Shown here piece after piece: positions 54,516 through 62,305 of a stretch of DNA of 64,000 bases. A program made the translations under genes and the position numbers. The notes beneath the pieces are model-generated. The model worked only from the letters and a program-made list of their open reading frames with translations, did not search any database and was not told the DNA's origin. Numbering within the stretch: the first letter of the stretch is position 1; each line of letters begins with the position of its first letter. The DNA is from Photorhabdus laumondii subsp. laumondii (GTDB taxonomy: Bacteria; Pseudomonadota; Gammaproteobacteria; Enterobacterales; Enterobacteriaceae), in assembly GCF_003343245.1 (NCBI RefSeq), contig NZ_CP024901.1:4898001-4962000 (forward strand), in the 5' to 3' direction.

Positions 54516-55513
54516 ACTCACATGTTTATTTATTTCTTAACGCAGATAACGCTAGATATAATGAAATATCAAAAAAATCAGATATTGCCTATCCTCAACC
54601 TATCAGTAACGATTGGCCTGATCTCCCTATCGAGTTTCAAAGGCATATTGATGATGTGATTAATTTAAATGGTTATTTATATTTTTTTAAAGGTTCGCAA
54701 TACGTTAAATTCGATATCGCAAAAGCTAAGGTGATTGATGGACCGAAATTTATTGCAGATGGATGGCCCGGACTGAAAGGAACCGAATTTGAAAATGGAA
54801 TAGATGCAGCCACAGAATTTACAACAAATATTGTTTGTTTCTTCAAAGGTAGTGATTGTATCGATTATGCCGTAAACTCACACACAATTAAGCGAAAATC
54901 TATCTCCGACAGATGGGAAATAACAAAGAAACACACAGAATTTAGTAAAAACCTAGATGCTGTTACATGGAGAATAAACTCTGCGATTGCTCTCTTCAAA
55001 GACAATCATTATATCGCATTTAATCCTCAATCGAATACTATTGTAATTGGACCTGCACCTGTTACTAATTATACCAATGGGGCCTTCAAAACAGCTCAAG
55101 CAGCAGTATTGATTGACACCGATTTATTAGGCAGTGACCGAGGAAATAACGGAGGCTGTAGCGGAACATGTGGCACCAATGACACGGGTAAACACTGTTT
55201 TCAATTACCTCAAAGTATTCGATTTGGCCTGATAGCTTATACTAATACAACTACCCATAAACAAACAGTAAACGTCTATATTGACGATCTTCTGGTAGAT
55301 ACATTCACCGGCAAAGGAACCGATACTAAAGCTTATACATCAGGGGCAGGCAACGTCTGTATCGAGATTATAGGAGATGGCAAACCTTGTAAACTCCGTT
55401 ACTCCTATAATACCCTTGACGGAAAACCGGGAACAGTGACTATTGGTGCCGAAAATGATGCTAACAATAATTACAACGACAGTGTGGTGGTATTAAACTG
55501 GCCCCTAACATGA
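54512..55513 (+). CDS. Hemopexin-like (photopexin-type) protein fused to a LecB-like lectin domain
   Basis: A 333-residue protein. Residues 1-190 hold four hemopexin-type units, seen in VYLFLNADNARYNEI, DVINLNGYLYFFKGSQYVKFD, ATEFTTNIVCFFKGSDCIDYA and AVTWRINSAIALFKDNHYIAF, each followed by a W- or P-containing turn (SNDWPDLP, ADGWPGL, SDRWEI). This is the blade pattern of photopexins described in Photorhabdus. The linker CSGTCGTNDTGKHC and the C-terminal LecB-like domain follow, ending NNYNDSVVVLNWPLT. No signal peptide. AAGG lies ten bases before the ATG. Confidence 0.82.
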   Translation: MNSHVYLFLNADNARYNEISKKSDIAYPQPISNDWPDLPIEFQRHIDDVINLNGYLYFFKGSQYVKFDIAKAKVIDGPKFIADGWPGLKGTEFENGIDAATEFTTNIVCFFKGSDCIDYAVNSHTIKRKSISDRWEITKKHTEFSKNLDAVTWRINSAIALFKDNHYIAFNPQSNTIVIGPAPVTNYTNGAFKTAQAAVLIDTDLLGSDRGNNGGCSGTCGTNDTGKHCFQLPQSIRFGLIAYTNTTTHKQTVNVYIDDLLVDTFTGKGTDTKAYTSGAGNVCIEIIGDGKPCKLRYSYNTLDGKPGTVTIGAENDANNNYNDSVVVLNWPLT

Positions 55514-55575
55514 AAATGATTAGCAGGGCTCAGTCAGCAATCAGTAAAAATTAAAATCCCTTGAACAACTTCACA

Positions 55576-55622
55576 TTTTTAAAATAATTCAGAGAATATC
55601 CTCTTCTCTGGATTATTTTATC
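55576..55622 (+). terminator. Rho-independent terminator after the hemopexin-LecB gene
   Basis: AAAATAATTCAGAGAA, short loop, TTCTCTGGATTATTTT; long near-perfect stem ending in T residues. Confidence 0.8.
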
Positions 55623-56052
55623 GAATTAACCGAAAAATCTCCCCATGAATGACTAGGATCTAAACTTTAAAAAGATATTCAATCAATATACCCTATGGAT
55701 TTCAAGATGCATCGCGACGGCAAGGGAGTGAATCCTCGGGAGCATCGATAACTATGTGACCGGGGTGAGCGAGCGCAGGCAGAAATGCTTGAGCAAACTT
55801 TTGGTGGTATTTGTTTCGTCTATAACGACTTAAACACGGTGCCCAATATTCATATTAAAGGGTGAAAATATTCTCAGACTAATTATTTAATTGTGGTGGT
55901 AGGGAATATTGACACGTTAAACGTTTGTAATGAGCAACGTAAGACTAAAACAATTTCATATTGATATGCTACTGTCAATGACGACAAGAATCACATTGCT
56001 TTAGCTAGATGAGTTTCAACTCATCAAAAAATGACCTTGTAGGAGAGATACA
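55623..56052. other. Intergenic region with a broken ERIC element
   Basis: Holds the partial ERIC described separately. From 55797 there is a small frame MLEQTFGGICFVYNDLN... of 26 codons that may be a scrap of a lost gene. The monooxygenase promoter should lie at its right end. Confidence 0.35.
55687..55782 (-). repeat. Truncated ERIC element
   Basis: Opposite orientation to the copies near ant. It starts at TATACCCTATGG and keeps GTGAATCCTCGGGAGC and GGGGTGAGCGAGCGC, but the last ~30 bp of the element are replaced by unrelated sequence. Confidence 0.85.
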
Positions 56053-57501
56053 GTGAATAACCATTATGATGTTTTGATTATTGGCGCGGGTATTGCAGGC
56101 ATTGGTACAGCATGTCATTTAACAAGGAAATGTCCTGATAAGAAGTTTATTATCTTAGAACGTCGCCAAACGATAGGTGGTACTTGGGATTTATTTCGCT
56201 ATCCCGGCATTCGCTCAGATTCAGATATGATGAGCTATGGCTATACATTCCGCCCCTGGACAGACACCAGTGTTTTTGCAGATGGGCCTTCAATTCAAAG
56301 TTATATCCATGCAACGGCAAAAGAGTATGACATTGATAAGAAAATAGAGTTTGGGCTAAAAATTACTCATACTGACTGGTCAAATGCGACTCGCCAGTGG
56401 ACCGTTACCGCGATTGACGAAATAAGTGGGGAAACCCGGCAATTTACTTGTTGTTTTCTCATCGCTGCAACAGGTTATTATAACTATGATGAACCTCATT
56501 TACCTAAATTCCCCGGCATTGAAGATTTCAAAGGCCCGGTAATTCACCCTCAACTCTGGCCTGAAGGGTTGGATTACAAAGGAAAGCAAGTTGTTGTCAT
56601 TGGTAGTGGTGCAACAGCAGTGACTTTATTGCCTGCAATGGCAAATGATACTAAACATATCACGATGTTACAGCGCTCCCCCAGTTATATCTTTTCAATG
56701 CCTGAAAGGGATAAGATAGCAGAGTTTTGCAAAGGCATTATTCCACAGCGCTGGATTTACACATTGAGCAGAAAGCGCAATCTTTTTCTGTTTCGCTTAA
56801 TTTATAAAATAAGTCGACATTTACCTACATTATTGAAATCGTTTTTACTGGCATTGGCTCGCAGGCGTGTCGGCCCAGATTTTGACATGAAGCACTTGAC
56901 GCCAAAATATATGCCGTGGGATGAACGGCTCTGTCTTATTCCCAGCAATAACCTATTCAAGGTACTAAAAGAAGGTAAAGCCTCTATCGTTACTGACCAT
57001 ATTGAACGTATAACTGAAAACAATATTTTATTAAAATCCGGCAAAGAATTACCCGCAGATATTATTATTACCGCCACTGGGCTGAAATTACATTTTATTG
57101 GTGGAATTGAACTCTCTATTGATGGACAAAAGCAACAAAGTCATGATCGCATGCTTTATAAGGGAACGTTGATACAGAATATCCCTAATTTTGCCTGTCT
57201 GTTTGGTTATATCAATAACGCCTGGACGTTGAAAGTTGATCTATCTGCGGATTATATCTGCCGTTTGTTGAATGAAATGGAACGTCGCGATGCTACCGTT
57301 GTAACACCACATGCTCAGCCGGGTGAGATGCAGGAGGACGAACATATTTTTGGCGCTTTGCGATCTGGTTATGTGAAACGTGCACAGGACTTGCTTCCTC
57401 GTCAGGGATATAGTCCAAATTGGCAGATTCCACATGATTACAAAAAAGATAAACAAGTTTTGGGACAGCCTGTAGATGATGCCGCGTTGAAATGGACATA
57501 A
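56053..57501 (+). CDS. FAD-dependent monooxygenase of the Baeyer-Villiger type
   Basis: A 482-residue flavoprotein. FAD-binding motif GAGIAG at residues 11-16 with LERRQTIGGTWDLFRYPGIRSDS, NADPH motif GSGATAV near 184, and between them FKGPVIHPQLWP (159-170), an exact match to the FxGxxxHxxxWP fingerprint of Baeyer-Villiger monooxygenases and related FMOs. It would insert oxygen next to a ketone or oxidise N/S; the substrate is unknown. GTG start, with GGAGAG seven bases upstream. The rest, including ATGLKLHFIGG near 345, is as in the family. Confidence 0.88.
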   Translation: MNNHYDVLIIGAGIAGIGTACHLTRKCPDKKFIILERRQTIGGTWDLFRYPGIRSDSDMMSYGYTFRPWTDTSVFADGPSIQSYIHATAKEYDIDKKIEFGLKITHTDWSNATRQWTVTAIDEISGETRQFTCCFLIAATGYYNYDEPHLPKFPGIEDFKGPVIHPQLWPEGLDYKGKQVVVIGSGATAVTLLPAMANDTKHITMLQRSPSYIFSMPERDKIAEFCKGIIPQRWIYTLSRKRNLFLFRLIYKISRHLPTLLKSFLLALARRRVGPDFDMKHLTPKYMPWDERLCLIPSNNLFKVLKEGKASIVTDHIERITENNILLKSGKELPADIIITATGLKLHFIGGIELSIDGQKQQSHDRMLYKGTLIQNIPNFACLFGYINNAWTLKVDLSADYICRLLNEMERRDATVVTPHAQPGEMQEDEHIFGALRSGYVKRAQDLLPRQGYSPNWQIPHDYKKDKQVLGQPVDDAALKWT

Positions 57502-57562
57502 TCGCCCGAAATTAATAATTATCTGAAATGGGGATAATCTACTTATCCCCAATACCATAAAA

Positions 57563-58123
57563 CTAATGGCTCGTTATTACCCATCTCTTCGATAACCAAG
57601 AAAAAACCAGCCCAGATATCGCGCCAAAAATATGGCCTTCCGTTGAAATATTCGTTTGCCACGGTAACAAGCCAAACACAATCCCACCATAATATACAAA
57701 CACGAGAATCGCAAAGAAGAAATCTTTTACTCTTCTCAGGAAAAAAGCGTTAGCCAGCAGCAATCCCCATAAACCAAAAATCCATCCGCTGGCACCAATA
57801 TGAATAGCCGAACGTCCAAATAACCAAACTAATGTTCCGCCCACAAAGATAATAAACAAGCTGGCTATCACATAATAACGAATGGAGTGGGCCATCAATA
57901 ACGCACTCAATACTAATAACGCGGGGAGATTGCTGAACAAATGCCCCCAGCTACCATGTAAGAATGGAGATAATGGAATACCAATTAACCCTTGAGCGTA
58001 TCGGGGAATGATGCCGAAATGACTTAGTGCGCCACCGGTTAAAGTATCAAATAATTGGATTATGATCAGTATTGCTGCTAATCCTATTAGCATATGAAAG
58101 CGTTGTTTTAGCCCTGTTTTCAC
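57563..58123 (-). CDS. Rhomboid-family intramembrane serine protease
   Basis: A 186-residue protein with six hydrophobic segments. The catalytic pair is Ser112 in HIGASGWIFG and His164 in TEGHIFGAISG; HGSWGHLFSN (residues 56-65) gives the loop His and the oxyanion Asn. It would cleave membrane-spanning substrates. It is convergent with the monooxygenase, 61 bp away, and so is not in its operon. Confidence 0.88.
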   Translation of the reverse strand: MKTGLKQRFHMLIGLAAILIIIQLFDTLTGGALSHFGIIPRYAQGLIGIPLSPFLHGSWGHLFSNLPALLVLSALLMAHSIRYYVIASLFIIFVGGTLVWLFGRSAIHIGASGWIFGLWGLLLANAFFLRRVKDFFFAILVFVYYGGIVFGLLPWQTNISTEGHIFGAISGLVFSWLSKRWVITSH

Positions 58124-58334
58124 CGTGTTGTTGCCTTATGATTTATTGGAAATCAAAATGAACTTTGTCTCAATAAAGGTGTTATGGTCAAAGTTGACAC
58201 TACGACAACCACTATATCCCGAAAGTTTGGAATTTAACAGTTTTGATGTAAAAACTAAATTCTATTTTGACACAACCAATTCGGTTTGGTGATAAAAAAC
58301 AATCATAAATAACTTATATGGACACCCACTCTTT

Positions 58335-58685
58335 TTATTCTCTGCTATTCATGTAGGGGGATGAATTTAAAAACGTTTTCACTTTCTCAAGCAACTGCCA
58401 CATATACTGACAGCCATGATTTCGTGTCACCGTTTCATGCAAGGATTGCCACAGACGCTCAATTTTATTCAGCCGGGGAGAATAAACAGGTAAAAACAAT
58501 AGGTTAAATTTAGGATGACGGGCCAACCTCACTGACCTATCGGCTTTTATGGATACAGTAATTATCCAAAATCAATGTGAGAGTTTCAGCATGAAAATAA
58601 TGTTTTTAGTTTTTCCTAGTATCACTATAGTTTCTGTTGCCCTTTTAAATACCCGTCAGCGCTGCCCTTTGCCACACGATACCCA
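58335..58685 (-). pseudogene. Decayed IS630-family transposase
   Basis: The minus strand at 58532-58335 reads FLPVYSPRLNKIERLWQSLH and then HETVTRN, the C-terminal DDE region of IS630 transposases. Just upstream LTLILDNYCIHKSR, with the conserved D-N, is in another frame and ends at a TAG, and further up GIVWQRA is in yet another context. At least one frameshift and large deletions mark it as dead. I could not define terminal repeats. Confidence 0.75.
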
Positions 58686-58687
58686 TT

Positions 58688-58734
58688 TATACCCGTTATC
58701 TTTCAAGTTGCCTCTTTGTTGGCTGCACTCGCTC
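58688..58734 (+). repeat. ERIC fragment (47 bp)
   Basis: The first 47 bp of an ERIC element (TATACCCGTTATCTTTC to GCACTCGCTC), cut off exactly where the tandem rpn 3' repeats begin. Confidence 0.8.
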
Positions 58735-58740
58735 CCTATA

Positions 58741-58779
58741 AATAAGAACAAAAATGCCGATCTTGAATATCGGCATTTT
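58741..58779 (-). terminator. Terminator of Rpn C-terminal copy 1
   Basis: On the minus strand, AAATGCCGATATT and its complement ATCGGCATTTTTG form a stem followed by TTTTTGTTCTTATT. Confidence 0.8.
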
Positions 58780-58800
58780 GCTGTAAAAGAGAAGATGAAT

Positions 58801-59004
58801 TTAATGCTTTAACATTTCAATTTTATCCCGACTCAGTCCGGTACTGGTGACAATAATGTCCAAACTCACGCCATGCCGTAATAAGGCACGAGCCGTTTCC
58901 AGTTTACCTTCCTCTCGGCCTTCTTCTCGACCTAGCTCAATACCTTGCTTGATACCTCGCTCAAGCCCTTTTTGTTCAAGCTGTTCTGCAATAGTCATCA
59001 GCAT
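58801..59004 (-). CDS. Free-standing Rpn C-terminal protein (copy 1), possible small antitoxin
   Basis: A 67-residue frame, MLMTIAEQLEQKGLERGIKQ, then IELG, two GREE units, and KLETARALLRHGVSLDIIVT with TGLSRDKIEMLKH. It equals the C-terminal end of the Rpn protein at 59509-60519 except for having two, not nine, GREE units. GGAG lies nine bases before the ATG, and a hairpin terminator follows. In E. coli, rpn genes are reported to make a short C-terminal protein from an internal start that blocks the full-length toxin; this frame would be such a protein as a separate gene. Role is inferred. Confidence 0.6.
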   Translation of the reverse strand: MLMTIAEQLEQKGLERGIKQGIELGREEGREEGKLETARALLRHGVSLDIIVTSTGLSRDKIEMLKH

Positions 59005-59094
59005 CGTTTCATGCTCCGGAGATTGTTACTTCAGTTTGACCGGTTTCAGCTTCGCCGGGAAAACGTAAAAGTCCCTTGTATAGCCATCATCCTG

Positions 59095-59133
59095 AATAAG
59101 AACAAAAATGCCGATCTTAAATATCGGCATTTT
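59095..59133 (-). terminator. Terminator of Rpn C-terminal copy 2
   Basis: Same hairpin and T-run as at 58741-58779. Confidence 0.8.
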
Positions 59134-59154
59134 ACTGTGAAAGAGAAGATTAAT

Positions 59155-59358
59155 TTAATGCTTTAACATTTCAATTTTATCCCGGCTCAGTCCGGTACTG
59201 GTGACAATAATGTCCAAACTCACGCCATGCCGTAATAAGGCACGAGCCGTTTCCAGTTTACCTTCCTCTCGGCCTTCTTCTCGACCTAGCTCAATACCTT
59301 GCTTGATACCTCGCTCAAGCCCTTTTTGTTCAAGCTGTTCTGCAATAGTCATCAGCAT
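59155..59358 (-). CDS. Free-standing Rpn C-terminal protein (copy 2), possible small antitoxin
   Basis: The translated product is identical to copy 1 (67 residues, two GREE units). The surrounding 354-bp unit differs by a few bases, all outside or silent in the frame. On the minus strand the unit begins with TTGTTC and, 17 bases on, TATACA, a weak candidate promoter inside the previous terminator's T-run. Preserved identity of the protein in both copies suggests recent duplication, selection, or both. Confidence 0.6.
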   Translation of the reverse strand: MLMTIAEQLEQKGLERGIKQGIELGREEGREEGKLETARALLRHGVSLDIIVTSTGLSRDKIEMLKH

Positions 59359-59448
59359 CGTTTCATGCTCCGGAGATTGTTACTTCAGTCTGACCGGTTT
59401 CAGCTTCGCCGGGCAAACGTAAAAGTCCCTTGTATAGCCATCATCCTG

Positions 59449-59487
59449 AATAAGAACAAAAATGCCGATCTTAAATATCGGCATTTT
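59449..59487 (-). terminator. Terminator of the full-length rpn gene
   Basis: Same stem (ATGCCGAT / ATCGGCAT) with T-run TTTTTGTTCTTATT on the minus strand. Confidence 0.82.
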
Positions 59488-59508
59488 ACTGTGAAAGAGA
59501 AGATTAAT

Positions 59509-60519
59509 TTAATGCTTTAACATTTCAATTTTATCCCGGCTCAGTCCGGTACTGGTGACAATAATGTCCAAACTCACGCCATGCCGTAATAAGGCACGAG
59601 CCGTTTCCAGTTTACCTTCCTCTCGACCTTCCTCTCGACCTTCCTCTCGACCTTCCTCTCGACCTTCTTCTCGACCTTCTTCTCGACCTTCTTCTCGACC
59701 TTCTTCTCGGCCTTCTTCTCGACCTAGCTCAATACCTTGCTTGATACCTCGCTCAAGCCCTTTTTGTTCAAGCTGTTCTGCAATAGTCATCAGCATCGTT
59801 TCATGCTCCGGAGATTGTTCAATCAGTTGATGGACAAAGTGTGAGAGATCCAGCGTATGTCCATTCAGTAAAATATAGCGTAACACCACATTGAGCTGCT
59901 CGGTTGTATTATACCCTGCATTCAAGAGTTCCACCAATTGGAGGAGCCATTCCTGCATATCCCGGCAGCGAATATGTTTTTGCACCAGTTCCATCAGGGC
60001 TACCCCTTTATGTGTCAGGATCTCTTCATCGCTGAGCACACTGACGTCCACCAACGGAAACGCCTGACGGTATAAGCGAGCCGCCTGTTCGGGGAGCGTG
60101 AAACAATCCAGCCACCGGTTTGAGTAAGGATACGGCCGAATCTCACCATGATAAAACAGCAGAGGTGCCACCAACGGGAGTTCAGTATGGCCTTTTTTCA
60201 GGTGAGCCTCCATGGCTAACATGGCATAATGCATCAGCCGCCAGGCCATCAACGGGTCAGGAGTGGACTGATGCTCAATCAGACAATAGATATAGCCTTG
60301 TCCCCGAGCCGTTTCAACCGAGTACAGCACATCACTGTGCAGTTGACGTAAATGCCAGTCCACAAAACTGCCGGGTTCCAGTTTCAATGTGGCTAAGTCA
60401 CACAACGACTGGATTTCTTCGGGCAGATAAAGGGATAGAAACTCTCTGGCCGTTTCAGGCTGCGTTAAAAAATATTTGAATAATCCGTCATGGTGAGGCC
60501 GTTTTTCTTTCTTTGCCAC
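59509..60519 (-). CDS. Rpn family recombination-promoting nuclease (PD-(D/E)XK, transposase_31)
   Basis: A 336-residue protein. The N-terminal nuclease part starts HDGLFKYFLTQPETAREFL and carries LHSDVLYSVETARGQGYIYCLIEHQS, where D and the E-x-Q follow the PD-(D/E)XK pattern. The C-terminus has MLMTIAEQ, a run of nine GREE units (about residues 264-300) and the KLETARALLRHGVSLDIIVT end. The family are DNA nucleases linked to recombination and phage defence. The internal codons at 242 (ATGCTGATG) are preceded by GGAG, so an internal short product is likely. Two more copies of that short part follow downstream. Confidence 0.9.
   Translation of the reverse strand: MAKKEKRPHHDGLFKYFLTQPETAREFLSLYLPEEIQSLCDLATLKLEPGSFVDWHLRQLHSDVLYSVETARGQGYIYCLIEHQSTPDPLMAWRLMHYAMLAMEAHLKKGHTELPLVAPLLFYHGEIRPYPYSNRWLDCFTLPEQAARLYRQAFPLVDVSVLSDEEILTHKGVALMELVQKHIRCRDMQEWLLQLVELLNAGYNTTEQLNVVLRYILLNGHTLDLSHFVHQLIEQSPEHETMLMTIAEQLEQKGLERGIKQGIELGREEGREEGREEGREEGREEGREEGREEGREEGREEGKLETARALLRHGVSLDIIVTSTGLSRDKIEMLKH
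59617..59724 (-). repeat. 12-bp in-frame minisatellite in rpn (nine units)
   Basis: Nine exact-phase 12-bp units coding for GREE. They vary only at the third bases (TTCCTCTCGACC, TTCTTCTCGACC, one TTCTTCTCGGCC on the plus strand). The downstream copies have two units each. Confidence 0.95.
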
Positions 60520-61260
60520 AATCTGTTTCTCTGTCTTATTAGTTAGTCATTACCATTTATAGTATTTCTACCAAGCTACAAAAAACATCTTCCCATATTT
60601 CCTCAGGCAAATCTTTACCGAATGCATTAATAGAAGAGCCTAAAGAATCAAATACCAGAAAAGAAAAAAAGAGAAAACATTATATTTACAACAATTACTT
60701 TATGAAAGCCATTCATTTCAATCAGTTTTTAACCTGCATTCGCATAATGATAATTCCTTTATCAAAATATCGATTATTTATATTTCCGTTAATCTTGGAT
60801 GTTCAGATCGCAAAAATTGGACTGAGTTCCATCCAGATAATCTATTAGGTATAAATGTTATTTATATCAAAGTATCAATTTATTAGAGTTGTATCCTTCG
60901 TGTCAATAAAAATTAAGTTTTTATTTTTCTATCGTTATTAAATCAAGCGGTATAATGTGATTTCTCCACAGTTCAAGATAGAAATATAGTAAATTAAATG
61001 AAAGTAATTTTAGTGATATATTCATTGTCAGAAGCAAGAAACAAATCCTCTGCCTTTCTTCAACAACCATTAATATTCATAATTAATCCAAATCAAGCGT
61101 TAATCATTTTTTTAGGATTACAAAAAAGTTGAGCATTTCGCTGATTTTAATAACCTATTCTGAAATAACCCATAAAATTATGAAACAGAATAATTAAGCC
61201 AGGGTAATTTCAGTGTCATACTCATTGTTAAAAATAAACCACAAACATTAAGGATAAATT
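60520..61260. other. AT-rich region between rpn and the third lectin gene
   Basis: About 740 bp. On the minus strand at 60557-60679 a frame reads LVFDSLGSSINAFGKDLPEE and IWEDVFCSLVEIL before a stop; this looks like the end of a lost protein-coding gene, with no start. The right part, 61020-61070, resembles the region upstream of lectin 1. Confidence 0.4.
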
Positions 61261-62223
61261 ATGGCAGATATACTTAAATATGGCGATACAGTAAGAATAT
61301 TAAATGGTTACAATAACTGGCAAGGAGGATATCTCAGTACACATGGAAGTAACGACATCCCAGGAGCAAAACATAACGTATTAACTGTAGCTCCTTCCTT
61401 TTCTGATCTAGGGGTAATATGGCGAATACAATCAGGAACGGGAAAAGCTATCGGCAGCGAAATAATTAATGATGATATTATTTTGCTTCATAATCTGGCT
61501 TTCTGCGATGGTGGTTATTTGGGATATTATGATGGCCCAAATCAACCGGTACCAAGTGGAGAAATACATCCGATAGTCACATCTGATATAAATACATATT
61601 CTCCAAAAACATTAGAGTGGATTATTTATTGCGAGACACCTTATTCTATAAAGGGAAATATCATAGAAGGAGCAATTATCAGCCTACATAATCGATGGGG
61701 AAATAAAGGTTTCCTTAATAGTTATGGTAATGCCAACAAACCAAACACGTTATATGGTGTATCTCTTTCTGGTAATAGCGCTCGTAAAGTACATAAGGTA
61801 GACCAGTGGAAGATGGAAAAAATCAATGACCCTTGTCCGCCTACCAAACCCTCAAATTGTGGTGGAGAATGTGGTACTAGCGACACTGGTAAACACTGTT
61901 TCCAATTGCCTCAAAGTATTCGATTTGGCCTGACAGCTTACAATAATACGAACATTCAGCAAACGGTAAAAGTCTATATTGACGACCTTCTGGTAGACAC
62001 ATTAACCGGCAAAGGAACAAATAATCCGATGGCGACCAAAACCTACACATCAGGTACAGGAAAAGTTTGTATTGAAATTGAAGGAGATGGCAAACCTAGC
62101 AAACTGCGTTATTTCGATAACACCCTCGATGGAAAACCGGGAACAGCCATTATCGGCGCTGAAAATGGCACCAATAATAATTACAATGATTGCGTAGTAA
62201 TATTAAATTGGCCGCTGGTGTGA
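61261..62223 (+). CDS. Two-module lectin: trefoil-like N-terminus plus LecB-like C-terminus (copy 3)
   Basis: A 320-residue paralogue of the protein at 53154-54092. The three-fold N-terminal pattern is GDTVRILN...GGYLSTHG...IWRI, NDDIILLHN...GGYLGYYD...LEWII and GAIISLHN...KGFLNSYG...WKM. The linker CGGECGTSDTGKHC and LecB-like domain follow (FQLPQSIRFGLTAYNN, VKVYIDDLLVDTLTGKG, ending ENGTNNNYNDCVVILNWPLV). No signal peptide. An AAGGA ribosome site precedes the ATG. More diverged from the other two, so it is the older duplicate. Confidence 0.82.
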   Translation: MADILKYGDTVRILNGYNNWQGGYLSTHGSNDIPGAKHNVLTVAPSFSDLGVIWRIQSGTGKAIGSEIINDDIILLHNLAFCDGGYLGYYDGPNQPVPSGEIHPIVTSDINTYSPKTLEWIIYCETPYSIKGNIIEGAIISLHNRWGNKGFLNSYGNANKPNTLYGVSLSGNSARKVHKVDQWKMEKINDPCPPTKPSNCGGECGTSDTGKHCFQLPQSIRFGLTAYNNTNIQQTVKVYIDDLLVDTLTGKGTNNPMATKTYTSGTGKVCIEIEGDGKPSKLRYFDNTLDGKPGTAIIGAENGTNNNYNDCVVILNWPLV

Positions 62224-62278
62224 ATTAAAAATACTTTGAAAAATTTCACCACAAACGAAAATAATATTTACCAATCAA

Positions 62279-62305
62279 TTAAAGCGGTATTATGCCGCTT
62301 TTTTA
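62279..62305 (+). terminator. Rho-independent terminator after lectin 3
   Basis: AAAGCGG, loop, CCGCTTTTTT; same hairpin as after lectin 1. Confidence 0.85.

Larger units (their letters stand above)
58741..59448 (-). repeat. Two tandem 354-bp copies of the rpn 3' end
   Basis: Units start at 58741 and 59095, and the same sequence begins again at 59449 as the true 3' end of rpn. Each unit holds, in minus-strand order, a ~67-bp segment not found in rpn, the last part of the rpn coding region from the MLMTIAEQ codons on, and a terminator hairpin. The two units differ by only a few bases. Confidence 0.95.

Noticed and set aside
55797..55877. 26-codon frame MLEQTFGGICFVYNDLN after the broken ERIC
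   Set aside because: Too short to call; may be a scrap of a lost gene.
58801..59520. Plus-strand frames over the rpn repeats rich in SRPS
   Set aside because: They are antisense readings of the GREE repeat and recur only because the unit is duplicated.
59617..59724. Short regular repeats that could suggest a CRISPR array
   Set aside because: Units are 12 bp, directly joined without spacers, and in frame within rpn: a coding minisatellite.
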